From NCBI RefSeq assembly GCF_048128805.1, contig NC_135997.1, positions 11,305,616 through 11,369,615 of the forward strand: a DNA stretch of 64,000 nucleotides, written 5' to 3'. Numbering within the stretch: position 1 is the first letter of the stretch; each line of letters starts with the position of its first letter. Positions 13,001-34,942 of the stretch are shown here, in pieces. The notes under the pieces were generated by a model. The model had not been told where the DNA came from and ran no database searches. It saw only the letters and a list, made by a program, of their open reading frames with translations. The stretch is from Centroberyx gerrardi (lineage: Eukaryota; Chordata; Actinopteri; Beryciformes; Berycidae). Position numbers and translations under genes: made by a program.

Positions 13001-16000
13001 ACTATCAGAGGAAAAGAACAGGGAATACAGGTAATTCCAAAATGTCACTTTGGTGCTGAAGCTTCAGTGGGAACCGATAAGACTATAGATTTTATATCTA
13101 CATACCTGTAGTGCTGCCGAGTCCTGGCCATTATAACGGTACAGAAGCCCAAGTGCAAAATATCTAAAGTGGAGTGAGGAAAAAAAAACGAAAAGATCAA
13201 ATAAAACAAAGCCTCTACCTTGGGATTCTATTTTTGTTCAAATAGAAAAAAACCATAATTGACTTGACTAAACTGGAAGACGTATTGATCCCATTCCAGG
13301 GGGATATTTAACAGTGGTGGCAGAGAAAAGCATTTACCAAAGTATTTACCAAAGAAAGACTAATTTCAATCAGTCCCTTCAGGAATGTGCGATTTTGTGG
13401 CCACAGTAATGAATGCAAATTGAACCAATCCCGCAATGTTTGCAAGAACTTGCAATTTTGCAAATTGCCGCAATTTTAACCATAAAATGGCCAAATGAAC
13501 AGGGGTAATCAGTAGGTTGTAATTTGGGGTAATCACACCTTTTTGCATAAAATGGTCAAATAAAACCATACATTAACAAATTATGTCTACCAAGGTGTTC
13601 TTATTCTACAACCAACGACGACGGGGGAGATGACATCAGGATTATGCAGAGGACAATGAGGAGTAGTTTCATATGTGAATTTTATTCACCCCTACAGCTG
13701 GAAGAAGTTGAGTGCACTTTGTTTTTTGATTTAACCTACACTATTGTAGTTTGAATTTATCCCGATCCTTTAGTTTGTATACTCACAGACATCCTCTGAG
13801 CTGAATATAACACTACCAAATGTTCTATCCACCAGCCTGTCACAGAAAAGTCATTAATATGAGTAGGCTCTCAGTACTATAAAATGAGTTTCACTTTGTC
13901 TTTATGCGTTGAAATGCACCAAATTGCCCAATTTTCCCATATTGTGATAACTGAGCTTATTCTTACAAGAAACATCTCAAATAAACAAGCCTGTTAGAAA
14001 TAGGGAGATTGACAAATAATGAACAAATGCAAGTGAAAGTACAGTACAAAAATAGTACAAAAGGCATTGAATGTGAAGTAGCCTGCTGATCTTGATTCAT
14101 CATGTTGGTCCACAGTCAGTAACACAGGCTGAACTGCAGGTATAATTACCGGTCTTTAATTATAGTGTGCCTTCAGACAGTATTCAAGTTCCTTGACTTT
14201 TTTCGCATTTTGTGGTGTTGAAGCCTGAATTCAAAATGAATTCAAAACAAACAATCTACACAATCTACACAAAGAACGCATAGTAATAGTATAGTAGTAT
14301 TTTGCTAATCACTGAAAATTAAACACAGAAATCTTTCATTTAAATAAGTATTCAACATCCTGAGTCAATACTTGGTGGAGGCACCTTTGGCAGCTATTAC
14401 AGAGTCTTCTTGGATATGACTGCATCAGCTTGGATTTGGGGATTTTTCTCCCATTCTTCCTGTCAGATTTGCTCAAATTCAGTCAAGTTGGAGGGGTTAA
14501 GGTTTGTCTAGAGCTCAGGGAAACAGACTTTCAAAAGGATTCAAGTTTCTTTCATTTTTTCACATCCTGATGCTGATTTGACTGCAAGTCTCCCAGTTCC
14601 TGCCCTGAAAAGCACCCACAGCATGGTGCTGCCACCACCATGCTTCACAGCAGGGATGGTGTTAGATGAATGATCAGATGTGCACGATTTCCACTAGACA
14701 GACCACTTTGAATTACAGCTAAAGAGTTCAATTTTCATTATGTCAGCCCACACAATCTTTTGCCTCATGCTCTGAATCTTTCACATGCCTTTTTGCAAAC
14801 TACAGGTGTGCCGTCATGTGCCTTTTTTCAAGCAGTCTGAGTGGTTCCATATATTTTCCATTTCCTAATGATGAAGTGTACTGTGCTCTAGAAAATTGTT
14901 TTACATCGTTCCCCAGATCTATGCCTCCTCATATTTCTGTCCCGGAAGTCTACAGATCATTCCTTGTATTTCATGGTAGAGTTGACAAGGCCACAGGTGG
15001 ACTATAAATCACTGTAAAGGGGTTGAATACTTTGACTACAAAAGTTCAAGCTTTTAATTACTTTGTAAAAAAATGCTCTTTACCATTAAGGGTTTTGTGC
15101 GTATATCAGAGACTAAATAGAATTGAAACGATTTTGAATTCAGGCTGTAACACCACAAAATGTGGAGAAAAGTCAAGGAGGTTGAATACTCTCTGAAGGC
15201 TATGTAAGTCAGCCACGTTACACCTGCTCCCAACCAGGTTTGGCCATAATAATCTAACTGCTATTAATTCAAGCTTGGTTTGTGAAACAGAGTTATCTGA
15301 GAAGTTAACCAAACCTACTGAAATATGTCTGTCTTACTGCTTAATCTCACTTCATGAAATATCCCCAGGGAAAAAGCCTAATCTTAGAACTAGAGCCCCG
15401 AGCTGCAATACGCACTTGTGGTATTTCTCCAGCCAGGGGACGCTGTCTGCAAGCAGGCAGGAATTGTCTGAGGCTAGCAGGTCCAGTAGGCTCTCATGGT
15501 CCTGTTCAGCATACAGCTTTAACAGTGCAGTGTCCACGTCCTCTCTGCAGCCATTGGCCACCTCTGTGCTCCGAACCTGTGTGTGGAGATGGAGGAGAAA
15601 ACTGTGTATATAATGTGCAGTAGGAGGTGAAATTCAGAGTTATGCTCCGACAATAACAGTTATTCCAAGAAGAGTTTCTGACAAGGGAATTTACTGCAAA
15701 AAAATCAATGTCAATAAAATCATTTTCTGCTCTGTTTACCTCTCCCAAATACGTGATAAGGAACTTCTTGCATCGCAGCACTTTTTCCTGGTCTCCCTGT
15801 GCCAGATGGTTGAGATCCGCAAACTCGTGGAGAGGAGGGTGGCAGCGTGTGAACGAAGAGGAAGTTGGCAGCAGCAACGGGTAGAGAGAGATCAGCTCCC
15901 GCACGTCCAACTGACCCTTCCTGCAAGTGTGATAGTTGGGTCACAAAAAATGCTAATGAATGAGCCAATCAATAACTAATTAACAATGAAGTATCTGGCT

Positions 16001-19000
16001 ATGACTGTAAGGACTGGAAGATTGGCTTCAGCAAATTTAAAGTAGGTGAACTGATGGGTTACAGAACTGCATACTATCGATATACTTGTGCAGTTTTCCC
16101 CTATTGTTTAAATTAAACACCAAACCACCATAATCCTAAATATTTCGCTGATGTCTTTCAAAAACCTCAGGCAATAATGTGAAAAATCAACAGGTTTTCT
16201 CCATTGCTGTAAAGTTGACTTTTGTATAGACAAGGTTTGCTGCAGTACAGTTTTAGTACCTTGCTGGCTAGTTCAAACTGATGTCAGATCAGCAGAAAGA
16301 AATGGGACTATGAAAGTATTTATAGAAGAGGTAATTAAAGGCTTTCTAAATAAACCCTGGGCCTGAGTGGTATTGAGAATGTTTAATCACGGAATAGAAT
16401 AGAATAGAATAGAATAGAAAATGATGATGCACTGACTACGACCCTTACCTAAAGTGTTCTTTTGCTTCTAGAAACTGAAGTTGGCCAAACTGTATGAAGC
16501 CAGCCTGCTGGAGGATTCTTTTGTGCAAAATCTGTGCATGGAGGAAAAGACAAATGCACGAGACAAATCATTCATATTTTAAAAATAATCACAGACATTG
16601 TTATTCAACTGAGACAAGTGCTATATTTGGTTGCACATGATGGATCTTAGTCCAGGCAAGATGAGGACAGAGTAGAATGGTAAGTTTGTACAGCCCATTT
16701 ATCACCCACAACTTTATCTTTTCAAATATTTCAGCCATGACATTGAAAAAGTGAAAACGATACTACTCTGTGCACACACACACACACACACATAATCTGT
16801 TACCTGGAACTTGTCTTTGGGGATATTTCTCTGTGCTCCCTCTGTGAGCGTGAGCGCCTCCTCCACTCTGTGACTGGCCAGCAGGTCCTGGATCTGTCTC
16901 TCCAGAGGCAGCGGGACTAGGATGTACACCGCCTTAGTGGAAGCCAGAACCACTTTCCCTGAAACATACACTCACAGGTCAGAACTCCAACATCAATCTA
17001 TAATAGCCACAAAAACACATAATGATATCACACTTTACCTGCCCCTAAACAATCATTTGAATCCCCCCTTTGTACAATAGCCTATAAGTCTTACATTGCA
17101 GCTGCACATTTTAAAAGGTCCCATATTCTACCCTTTGCAGTGTTTTATTTTATGTCTTGAGGTCCATTCAAAGCTGTTTGTGTGGTGCCATGTACCAAAA
17201 ACACCGTCAATCCATTTTTACACGTTCATTTTCCAGCATCTCTCTGAGCCTTGCCAAGAACAGGCTGTTTCAGTTGCTGTGTCTTTACGGCTCATTAATA
17301 TTAACAACCCCTCTGTTCTGATTGGCTAACCGTTTCAAGAGTGAAATGTGAGACAGCGACAGGAAGGAAAAACTCTCCTGTAAGAAACAATGACAACCGC
17401 TCAACCGCTTTGAAAAAAACACTTTGTTAGCCTATTATTTCTAACAAAAATGATAATGAGCGAACCTTTGTGACGCCACAAAGTTATGGAAGTCCAAATG
17501 ACTCGTTTAGAGGCTCGCTTTTCTAATATGGATTGTGTGGATTTAGTTGGCTGGCTCGTGTGTTTTGATACTTTCGCAATGTTTAGATAGCACATCCAAC
17601 TCCTTTATAATCAAAGAGGCAAGGGGGACCTTTAAACAATTGCTTGCAATTGCTTCATGAATTTCAACTTGGATGGATGCTCACTGCATTTCTTTTGCAA
17701 ATTTTTTTTCCAATCCAATTTTTAGGATTTCTGTGCATCAAGAAAGCATTTTAGAATTAAAAGGTATATACATGCATAAAAATCACAAGTTTGTGCTATT
17801 TTGTATAAATTCATATTTTAGAGCACAAACGTCAGCCAATGCTGAACAATCCTCCACCTTGCAAAGTTGCAGCCTGAACGACTTGCAAATCTGCAGTCAC
17901 AATGGTTTATGTTTATCATTTGTCTTCCGGGTTTGATTTACCCGGAGGACTTGAAAATAGCACTTGAATGCAACGCTGTTTAGCAGCCGACTTGGAAGTC
18001 CCAGATGTCCCACGAGCACATGAACACAGCATAATATTTCTTGCTAAAAAACAATAATTGTCTATTGGCGGAAACCCCAGATCACCACCAAAATCTAATC
18101 AACTGATCCATGGGCCAAGGACTATCTGTCAACCAAATTTCATCGAAATCCGTTGGTAACTTTCTGAGATATCTTGAAACAGACACACAGGCAGGGATTA
18201 AAACAAAACCTCCCTCCAACTTTGTTGGCAGAGGTAACCGTGCTGTAAAATTATATATAACCCGCTTTTTTGGATAAGGTTGGTTGGCAGTGCTGCTGCT
18301 GTTTATGTTGTCTACTTCTGTCAGCAAAAGAGCTGAAGAGCTGCCTGCCTGCCTGCCTGTCGTCTCAGCTTTTCCAATAGACAGGCTGGCAGTGGTTGGC
18401 AGTTCCTTTCTGGAGATGCATGGTCTGATCAGACAACATCAATAAGAAAGCATAAAATTGATGTGTGTAAAGATACCTTCAAAATCTTGTAGAATGTGTC
18501 CATCCCTGAATGAGAGGGTCTGTTTCAGCTGCTGATCCAGCATGCTGTGGATGGTGATGAATCCCTCATCCAGAGCCACTACGTAAGGGAAGCACACAGC
18601 CGCACCGATCACGCTCTCTGACCAGTTCACAGGGGCCCGCTGGGATACGCCTTCTGCATTGGCAAACATTCCTGAAGGGGTATGTGGAAGGGGTCCGAGA
18701 GACAGTTTTGGAGATGAAAAGGGAGGCATATGTCAAGAAAACATTCAGAACTTCCCAAATAAATAAAAAACAGCCAATAAAAAAAAAACAGCAGACACAG
18801 ACAGGTTGTGCAACCCTTCAGTTTGGGCAGTTAAGTAACTTCTAAGAAAGAAATAGCTTCCTTGGACAGCAAGTTCAATGTTTTACTTTGTTGTGCCTAC
18901 ATGCTTACTACATGTGCTGCGAACGGCATGCTGCTTTAAGAGTTAAGTGCTGAAACATAGGGTGCGTCCCAAAGCTCCCAAAATCACTCCTACCCCTATC

Positions 19001-20718
19001 CTCCGTGACCCAGACATTGATGTTGATGCTGCCATGTTAGCCTACTTGCTGTCCAAATAGTGGAGGAGACAAGAGAAGCCGCTCCTGAAGCCTCCTTTGG
19101 TGGAGGATGCACAGGTGTATCCTCTGCCACAGGTGTGACCTCATTATGATCATGCCCAGAATATGACATCATTGACAAAACTTGAAAAACACGGCAGGGG
19201 GATTACCAGCTCATAAATGTGAGTAATAGTATAACAGCATACAGTTAATATTAGAGTCAGTGTTATTGTCTAACATAGTTAACATCGGCAGCTTTAGGTT
19301 AATGTGCGAGCAGTGCATAAAAACTTTGACTGGCTGTGCGGCTTATTGTGGGCTTGGGCTACGTCAGTTATGATAGAGCCACTTCATCAACAGCAGACAT
19401 CTATTTTTGATGATGGGGTAGCAAATAAACTGTCCCAAGTGGCCTCTACTTTCCCTCGCTCCCTCCTCTCTATTCCTCCCATCTCCATCAAGTTACTTCC
19501 TGGTAGGAGAGGAGTGGTGGTGAGGGAGGGGAGGAAAGGAGGAGTGAAAAAGCTTGTGACGCACCCATATTGATTTACTAATGTTTGTACTAACTAATTT
19601 GTACAAAACATTCAAACATTTCTGTACTGTGGATATTCCTTTTGCTCCTAATTATGTCCACAAACCTGAACCCAGTCTCCTCTAAAATGTTTTGGAGTTT
19701 AATGTTCCTTTGCCATCCATCAATGCTGCCAGTATGAGGTAAGAACATTTTTTGTCATAAATGGAACATAAGCCAAATCTGAAAGTGAGATTTTAATGTA
19801 ACAGTTGAAGGGTTTGCACAAGCGTATCCCATCCGTAAGTGAGAATGAGTGCAAACATTCACTTCCGCTGACTTGAGAACAATACAGAGTCAAGAAATTT
19901 AGAGTTACTGAGTACATTATAGGGTTTCAGTCCTCAACCCTAATCAGGTTAAACTGAGGGTGAATACATGATCAAATCTGAGCAGAGAACTGTCAAAGCT
20001 CACGTGTTTGTAGTGACTTACCAAGACCACCAGGCGCAGCCAAGAGGAACTCCTCCCTGCCAATCCTCTTGACGATGGGCCTCCTCTCTTCGTTGTTATA
20101 AGGGAAGAGATCTTGGGAGGCTCCTGTGTTGTAGTTCAGGATCATGTACTGCGTAGTGAGGGCCAGGCACAAGAAGTAACCGTCAAGACTGACAGCACAG
20201 GGTTGCTCGGGCGTGGTCACCTCTTTGACTAGTTGCACCCTGTCCTCGTACACCATGTAAATCTGCACCGTCCGTCGCTTGGATGAGATTACACCCATTT
20301 CCACACAGAATGGATCACCGTTCACTGGGTTCTCATTCATGCAGAACGCTGTCACACCTTTGATCTTGGCGCCACCCCCTGCCGCGGAGGGCACGGTCTC
20401 CAATGTGACCATGTCGACAAGCAACACTATTCCATCGCAGAGTACTATCAGACGCTCCAAAGCTGAAGCGGCCCGCAGCTCAGCAACCGGTTTCTTGAGG
20501 CCCAGGTATTTGTGCAGCAGCTTCTGAGCTGAGTAGGTCAATCTCCCTTTGGTGGAAGTGACCTCGTCTAGCAGGAAGTGGTGGATGAAGCAGTCGTTGG
20601 TTCCCACGTACAGGTGCTTTCCACAGCATTCTATACACTCTATGTTGATGCGAGCCTTGTCGCCCATCAGCAGATCTCGCTCTACCGCGGGGACCAGCTC
20701 AAAAGCCTTCACACTCAT
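10090..20718 (-). CDS. tgfbrap1: TGF-beta receptor-associated protein 1 (Vps3-like CORVET subunit)
   Basis: Cytosolic tethering factor on early endosomes; its family includes yeast Vps3 and VPS39 and it acts with Rab5 in CORVET, and binds TGF-beta receptors/SMAD4 (family knowledge). Twelve coding exons: 20022-20718, 18477-18671, 16804-16958, 16449-16531, 15740-15920, 15416-15576, 13106-13163, 12858-13001, 12424-12570, 11508-11667, 10571-11031, 10090-10278. They total 2631 nt, 876 residues (human about 860). The N-terminal CNH/beta-propeller region starts with [20 protein letters not shown]. The middle has the Vps39/clathrin-repeat helices ([36 protein letters not shown]). The C-terminal Zn-type motif is C830-x2-C833, C844, H852, H854, C855. 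The start ATG at 20716-20718 follows an acceptor (exon to 20737). The donor of exon 6 (GTGCGT) is weak but is required by phase. Intron 6-7 hosts a Tc1-like element. Confidence 0.96.
12014..12351. mobile_element. hAT-like MITE nested in an older repeat
   Basis: It starts CAGTGGTTCTCAAC and ends with the reverse-complement-like TTTGAGAATCAC. The interior carries GGGGTCC runs typical of this fish family. The flanks (11903-12013 and 12352-12385) look like two halves of another dispersed repeat: CTTGCTCAAGGATACATCAG on the left, and on the right a field of the ACAACGCCACTCTGCCACC type. It sits in a tgfbrap1 intron. A target duplication was not clear. Confidence 0.7.
14165..15204. mobile_element. 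Degenerate Tc1-like DNA transposon, no transposase frame
   Basis: About 70-bp imperfect terminal inverted repeats: the left end reads GTGCCTTCAGACAGTATTCA (from 14166) and the right end, on the other strand, reads AGCCTTCAGAGAGTATTCAA. TA dinucleotides flank it at 14163-14164 and 15205-15206. The interior has phrases familiar from fish Tc1-derived elements (CACCTTTGGCAGC). It lies in the tgfbrap1 intron between exons 6 and 7, minus-strand order. Confidence 0.85.
16393..16420 (+). repeat. (GAATA)n microsatellite in tgfbrap1 intron
   Basis: Five GAATA units just before the exon at 16449-16531. Confidence 0.9.
17109..17637. mobile_element. MITE with TTAA-flanked AGGTCCC ends
   Basis: The left end reads TTAAAAGGTCCCATATTCTA. 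The right end, on the opposite strand, reads TTTAAAGGTCCCCC. The TTAA at both borders suggests a piggyBac-type target site. No coding capacity. It lies in the tgfbrap1 intron 16959-18476. Confidence 0.55.
18065..18240. repeat. Dispersed retroelement 3' tail (RTE/SINE type)
   Basis: Contains the widespread fish motif AACCAAATTTCATCGAAATC followed by a GACACACAGGCAGGGATTAA-like stretch and GGCAGAGGTAAC, typical of element 3' tails. Family assignment is tentative. Confidence 0.5.
18960..19566. mobile_element. MITE with GGGTGCGTC termini
   Basis: The left end GGGTGCGTCCCAAAGCTCCC is mirrored at the right end (GGGTGCGTCACAAGCTTTTT on the other strand). About 607 bp, non-coding, in the tgfbrap1 intron between coding exons 1 and 2. 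Confidence 0.6.
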
Positions 20719-21549
20719 CTCCACCAAGGCATCTACACTGGAAGACAGTAAAACGTGCAGGCATCAACAAAAGGTCATGAAGAATATAGAAAACCAACAA
20801 TAAACTAATATCTCATGAGTAACGCCTTCAAGATAGTCCTTTTTCCTAAACAGTACTCATGTTGAGTGTGCTTTTTCAACAATACTGGAAGATCACCCTC
20901 TTATGCTATACATAATTGCTGAAACTGATGGTTAATTTTCTATGGCTGGACTTGCTAAATATGCTCATCAAATGTTCTTTGCTTAGTTACCTATATAGTG
21001 TAACCGACCTATTTTGGCAATGCTAGCAGCTCTTCTCTGCCAGGCAATTCAGCTAGCAAAGGCTCACATTCATACTGACGTTAGCGTTAGCTACCCACAT
21101 CATACAAGCTACCGGTGGTAGCCAACCAATGTAAAACAACTAGTTAACGCTAATTATTTTATCCAGAAATGCGTTAATTGGTTAATCAATTGAACATCTG
21201 AAGACAGGGAGAGCAATTTAAGTTTGAATTGATTATTGGGTTATCCAATAGTGCCTAAGTAGCAACCTAACAGACTAGCTAGGAAGCTAACGTTAGCGCA
21301 TACAGACTGCCCTCTCGTGCTGCGAATGTTAGCAAGCTAGTTAGATCTTGGCTGTGGCTAAAGGAGGGCTGCTTGTTCATTTGCTTAAAGAAGCTGTGTC
21401 ATTACGTTACCACAGTCACAGGTAGTCTGTCTGAAGAAGAAGACCCTAATTTTCAACCCGGCCTCCCCTCTCCTGAGAAGATGCTCTGCGCACCAACTCC
21501 TCCCTAGTTCTTCCCGAATCTGTTGCCGTTAGCGCATCAGCAAGCATAC

Positions 21550-21650
21550 CTAGGCTGTGCACACAGGACAGCAGGCCAGATCGCCAGGAATGGGCGTGTC
21601 TTGCTACTTCAAAACCAGTGGCCAGAATAAATAGAACAAACATGAATTTA
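21550..21650 (-). other. Probable non-coding first exon of tgfbrap1
   Basis: A minus-strand donor GTATGC (21544-21549) ends an exon beginning at 21550. An acceptor immediately upstream of the first coding exon (AG at 20738-20739) implies at least one upstream non-coding exon. The upper boundary is a guess. Confidence 0.4.
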
Positions 21651-22561
21651 GCGAATTCATGATGTTCGGTCCCGACACAACACTGACAAGTGAAGCATAT
21701 GGCTCAAATCTAGCAACTGTTTAGGCCTTGCTTGCCTAACAAGTCAAACACCGCCCATTTGGACGGAACTCCTTCTGGTTGCAGGTGATATAGGGGCACG
21801 TTCAAGAGTGTCCAGCAGCAAGGAAAGTTAATTTAGAAGTACGTTAAATGATCTCTCAATACATTAAAAACTGATTTCTGAAAATGTATAAATTATGTAG
21901 GCACGCATCATCAATGGCAAGGCTTTTCTTCTCTGTGAAATGAATTAAGCACATCGTGCATACGGGTTTGTTTATCTAACGATAAGAGTTCAAATTATCG
22001 CTGAACACAACTCAAATGCTGTTCACCCAAGATGCACCTGTCCAACTGAACTGTCTAGAGAAAAGCCATTTTGTTATGCTAGCTAGCTATGTGGCTAAAG
22101 CCACTAGTAATGTGGGTTTGCGATATTAACGTTACAACAAACGCTATGTTGTTTTTATTTTTTCCGTTGCCTACAGTAGAAATCTAATATTGAAAACGTT
22201 AATATTTGTCAGTAGTCTGGAGTGGAAAGGAATAATGAAGCTCTGACTTTAAGTGTGCTAGAGAAGAGGATAAATGGTAGCTAAAGTCAGCTACCGTAAT
22301 AAGTAACATATCGTTAGCTAGCTATCTGTTTACTTAGCTAGCTATGTTATTTGGTTAATTAGTTAGCGGTTGCTTGTAAATGTGTTTTTAACTAGTGAAT
22401 TTGTATATTACGTTCAACCAAAGACAGCGGTTTCAACAAAGTGACGCTGTTGCTGACAGTAACAGGCGACTGAACAATCTAGCAAAACACTTCAGCCAGA
22501 TAACCCAAAGCAACCGCGGCGTTGGATAGAGCTAATATTTAGTTACAAAGCTAATCTCATA
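21650..22561. promoter_or_regulatory. Shared (bidirectional) promoter interval of tgfbrap1 and cul4a, with cul4a 5' UTR
   Basis: tgfbrap1 (minus) and cul4a (plus) start head-to-head with under 1 kb between their first exons, so the interval must hold both promoters and the cul4a 5' UTR. It contains repeated GCTAGCTA-type motifs (around 22078, 22314, 22338) and ATTAACGTTA near 22126. No TATA box is convincingly placed. Confidence 0.5.
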
Positions 22562-31716
<9,155 letters not shown>

Positions 31717-32545
31717 GGTGGCGCCGCTCTCTTGTCATGCTTTCCTCATGGCGAGCGTAGAGCTGGCCCCCGAAAACAGCATACAGCCCTTCAGCCACCC
31801 GACTCTCCTCTGGTGCCCATCTTTCCCTCCATCCAGGATCCTGGACCCGGTGTCCAGGTCAGACAAAAGCTCCAGAGAGACGAGAGACTTGGCTGCACTG
31901 TTCCCACTCGGCGTTATCTTCAGTGGGACTCTGAGTACGACTGGTCTGAGATGGGGTTGGAGGAGTGGCCCGGGTTGTTGACGGTCGGTTGATGTGACTT
32001 GCAAATCTGCTAACGCAAAACTCAACTGAAAATAACTAGCACTTTCCCATGTTTTTTTTTTTTTTTGTTGTTTTGTTTTTTCTTGGGATTTATTTTTTTG
32101 TCTCCATCACTTTGGTCTAAAATCAGTTATTTTCTGCTGTAGTTGGTTTGTCTTGAGTTTTAAGAAGGTTTTTTTTTTTTTGTAGTTCTCCATTTGGCCG
32201 CTTGCATTGATGATTTATAACCCTGGCTGGTAGTTATTGCCTGATTTGGCAAAGAAACAGTTGTTGAGAGCAAGGACACATGGACAAAGACACCAAGAGA
32301 GAGACTTCAGAGGGATGGAGCGGGGCAGAGCGGTTTGGGTCGGACGTGCGGGGTCTGAGGGAGGGTTAATTGTTTGGGATGCAGCAGCTAAAAAACACGC
32401 GGACAAGCCACTTGGGTATTCCTGTAGCTATCTCATATATTTTGACCAAAATGTCCAGTGTCATGTGCTGAATTTTTGTAGATCAGATTGTATTCTTTGT
32501 AAGAGTGAGAAAAGTGAACCTGAATAAATGGATATTTAATGAGTC
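31717..32545 (+). terminator. cul4a 3' UTR and poly(A) signal
   Basis: Non-coding sequence follows the cul4a stop, with long T-runs near 32051-32066 and 32169-32180. A canonical AATAAA is at 32523-32528, giving a 3' UTR of about 0.83 kb. Confidence 0.65.
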
Positions 32546-34560
32546 AATGAATGACTGGCAGGTGATCAGTGAGTCGAGCATCAGTTGGTGCTAGGTTTAT
32601 ATTTTTTCTGTTTGAAAGAATGCCTGGCCCGTCAGTCCGTGTGAAGGATTTCCCCCACTGTGGCTTGTGTGCTTTAGTTCTTCAAGATGACAATGTGACG
32701 CCTTCACAGACTAATTTGATTTCATCCCATGAATCTGAGTAAATATTTAAAACAACAAATTATCGCCGGTTGGAACAAGAGCAGCTCGCACCACTGTGTA
32801 ACAAAGGGAGGTCTTGTATGCAGCCGTTTTGTGAAGCTCAGGATCCAGCCGTGCAATGTGCAATTCAAACACAAAAAAAACATGTCATTTTTTTGTTTTT
32901 ATTTCCTCGGATTTGATGATGAGGTATAAAAACATGTTCATTCAAGTTGGGATTTTTTGATTGATAATTTTTATTTCGAACATGTAAAAAATAAAAAAAA
33001 CATAAAAACAAAACAAGAATAACAATAAAATGAAATAAACAATAAACCTATACCTTTAAAATAATCACTTGATCATCACTCTGCTGAAGACTGGTATTCA
33101 TGAAGGGACTTACACATACATGTGTGTCTGCGTTCTTAAATGATCGTCCTCTCCTTGTATGTTATTTATTTGTTATTCTCCTTTGCTTGGCGTCACAGCT
33201 CCCTTCTGTCGCCATTTTGGCTCTCAGCAAAGACAACTGGGTCAGATGTCAAAGCCAAACCATGTAGCTGAAGGGAATGGTGTTCAATTCTTTACAGGTC
33301 TTTCCCTTGCATGACATTGACACAGGAGGTGATTTCGTGAGGGAATGTTACAAATATTGCATTGAGCAATATTGTTCCCTCCCCCACTTCCTTCATTGTC
33401 ACATTAATTTCAACATATTGGAGCCACTGCATGGTGTTGTTATGGGCTGTGATAAGTATGTGGGACAACTTCTGGGCCTATGGGTAACATTTGCTCAATA
33501 GCGCACCTCCTAAATAATGTTTTACACTTGAGGTCAAACATCAGTCTGTGGCTTTTATTGCAGCTCCTAGAAACCAGCAAGAAATGGATTTGGGGTGAAG
33601 ATAAAAATGGATCCATTTATGATTTTCAAATTTCAAATTACTGAAAAATGGAACTGAGAATTAAAGTAGAAGTCCGGATACTTTCACAATCACAGCAGGG
33701 AATTTTCAGCTTTCATCCGATTGAGGAACTATTGGGTCTAAAGTAAACATGCTAATAAAGGATTTAAATTTGTTTTACATTGCTTCCTCTGTAGTCACAA
33801 GTAGGTGAATGTCCTTTGTTGGAAAAAACCTGGTTGAAATATGCCAGCAGAATGTAGCAGGGTCCTGATAAGTCTTGGAGAGCAGCATTAAGGCATTCGC
33901 TGCGTTCCTTCGAGGGTTTCTGCACACCCTCGTGAATTGATGAAAGCCATCAGCTGACTGGCCACAGAGCGCAGACACTTTGCACTGTGCATGGGGCTGC
34001 GCGTGGAGCCTCACATGCTGCTGCTGTGTTGCAAGCTATATCTACTGCTCCAGATCATATATTCGACATATCAGTTGATCATTGCAGTTTGATTTTTGAT
34101 TCACCCACCACTGTCACTACTATATCAGCCAACTGGATATTTAAAATATATAATAGGACCTTAAAATGGTTGGTTACCCACAAAAGAGGCAGGAAGACAA
34201 GTCACAGTGAAGCATTTCCAGTATTTGGCTTGTGGTTGGTGTTATTTTCTCACCCTGCGTGTAACCATTCAAAAGCTGTAGCTGTCCAGTCCTGCACACA
34301 GCATTTTAAGCACTTTTCTGTTTCATTTGCCTTGAAATTGATGTACCAGACTGTGACATGAGGATGCCTGTATTACTTTTTTTTTTAATCCTGCAGAAGG
34401 CCTAGGCTCGTGCTTAGTCTCTTTCTCCAGTGAATTATGAATTATTACACTTTTTGTGCATTTTTGTGTCATTATATAAACGTTGCCGTTATGGATGCCA
34501 TTGAGGACAGTAGCCAGTTTAATAGGTTTCTGTACAGTATTATGTTTTGGCAATAGAGAG
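32546..34560. other. Intergenic DNA between cul4a and lamp1
   Basis: No coding exon is recognisable. An A-rich stretch at 32940-33060 resembles the 3' tail of a retroelement. The rest is unique-looking AT-rich DNA. Confidence 0.4.
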
Positions 34561-34561
34561 A

Positions 34562-34620
34562 GGAGGGTGAAGAGGAGGAGGAGGAGGAGGAGGAGGAGGA
34601 GGAGGGGAGGGGGGGGGGGG
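34562..34620 (+). repeat. (GGA)n / G-rich tract upstream of lamp1
   Basis: A run of about ten GGA trinucleotides followed by a G-homopolymer stretch, roughly 320 bp before the lamp1 start codon. Purine-rich mirror-like tracts of this type can form triplex or G-quadruplex DNA; here that is inference only. Confidence 0.85.
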
Positions 34621-34942
34621 TGTCTCACGTGACTGGGCAGATCTAAAAGCTACTAGTTCACATGACGAGACATTCCTTATTCTGGGCATGACCGAGATCT
34701 AGTAACGGTAATGCTCGTTTTCTTCTATACAGCGTGCTCCAGACACAAGTCATGAATACGAAGAGGATTAAATAAACTGTATATGAGACGGTGAGTTGCC
34801 GCTCGGTTCGACGGCCCCGCTGGAAGAGCGACAAGGCGTCAAGTGCGTTTTCTGCCGCGCCGACCCACCTGCACCTGCCGCCTGTCCTGACTATCCTGCT
34901 GTCCCCGGGTTTATTTACCGTGACAACTCTGCCGTTTGAACG
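34621..34942 (+). promoter_or_regulatory. lamp1 promoter / 5' UTR region
   Basis: A CpG-richer segment directly upstream of the lamp1 start codon at 34943. The transcription start cannot be fixed; the 5' UTR probably begins around 34740-34800. Confidence 0.4.
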
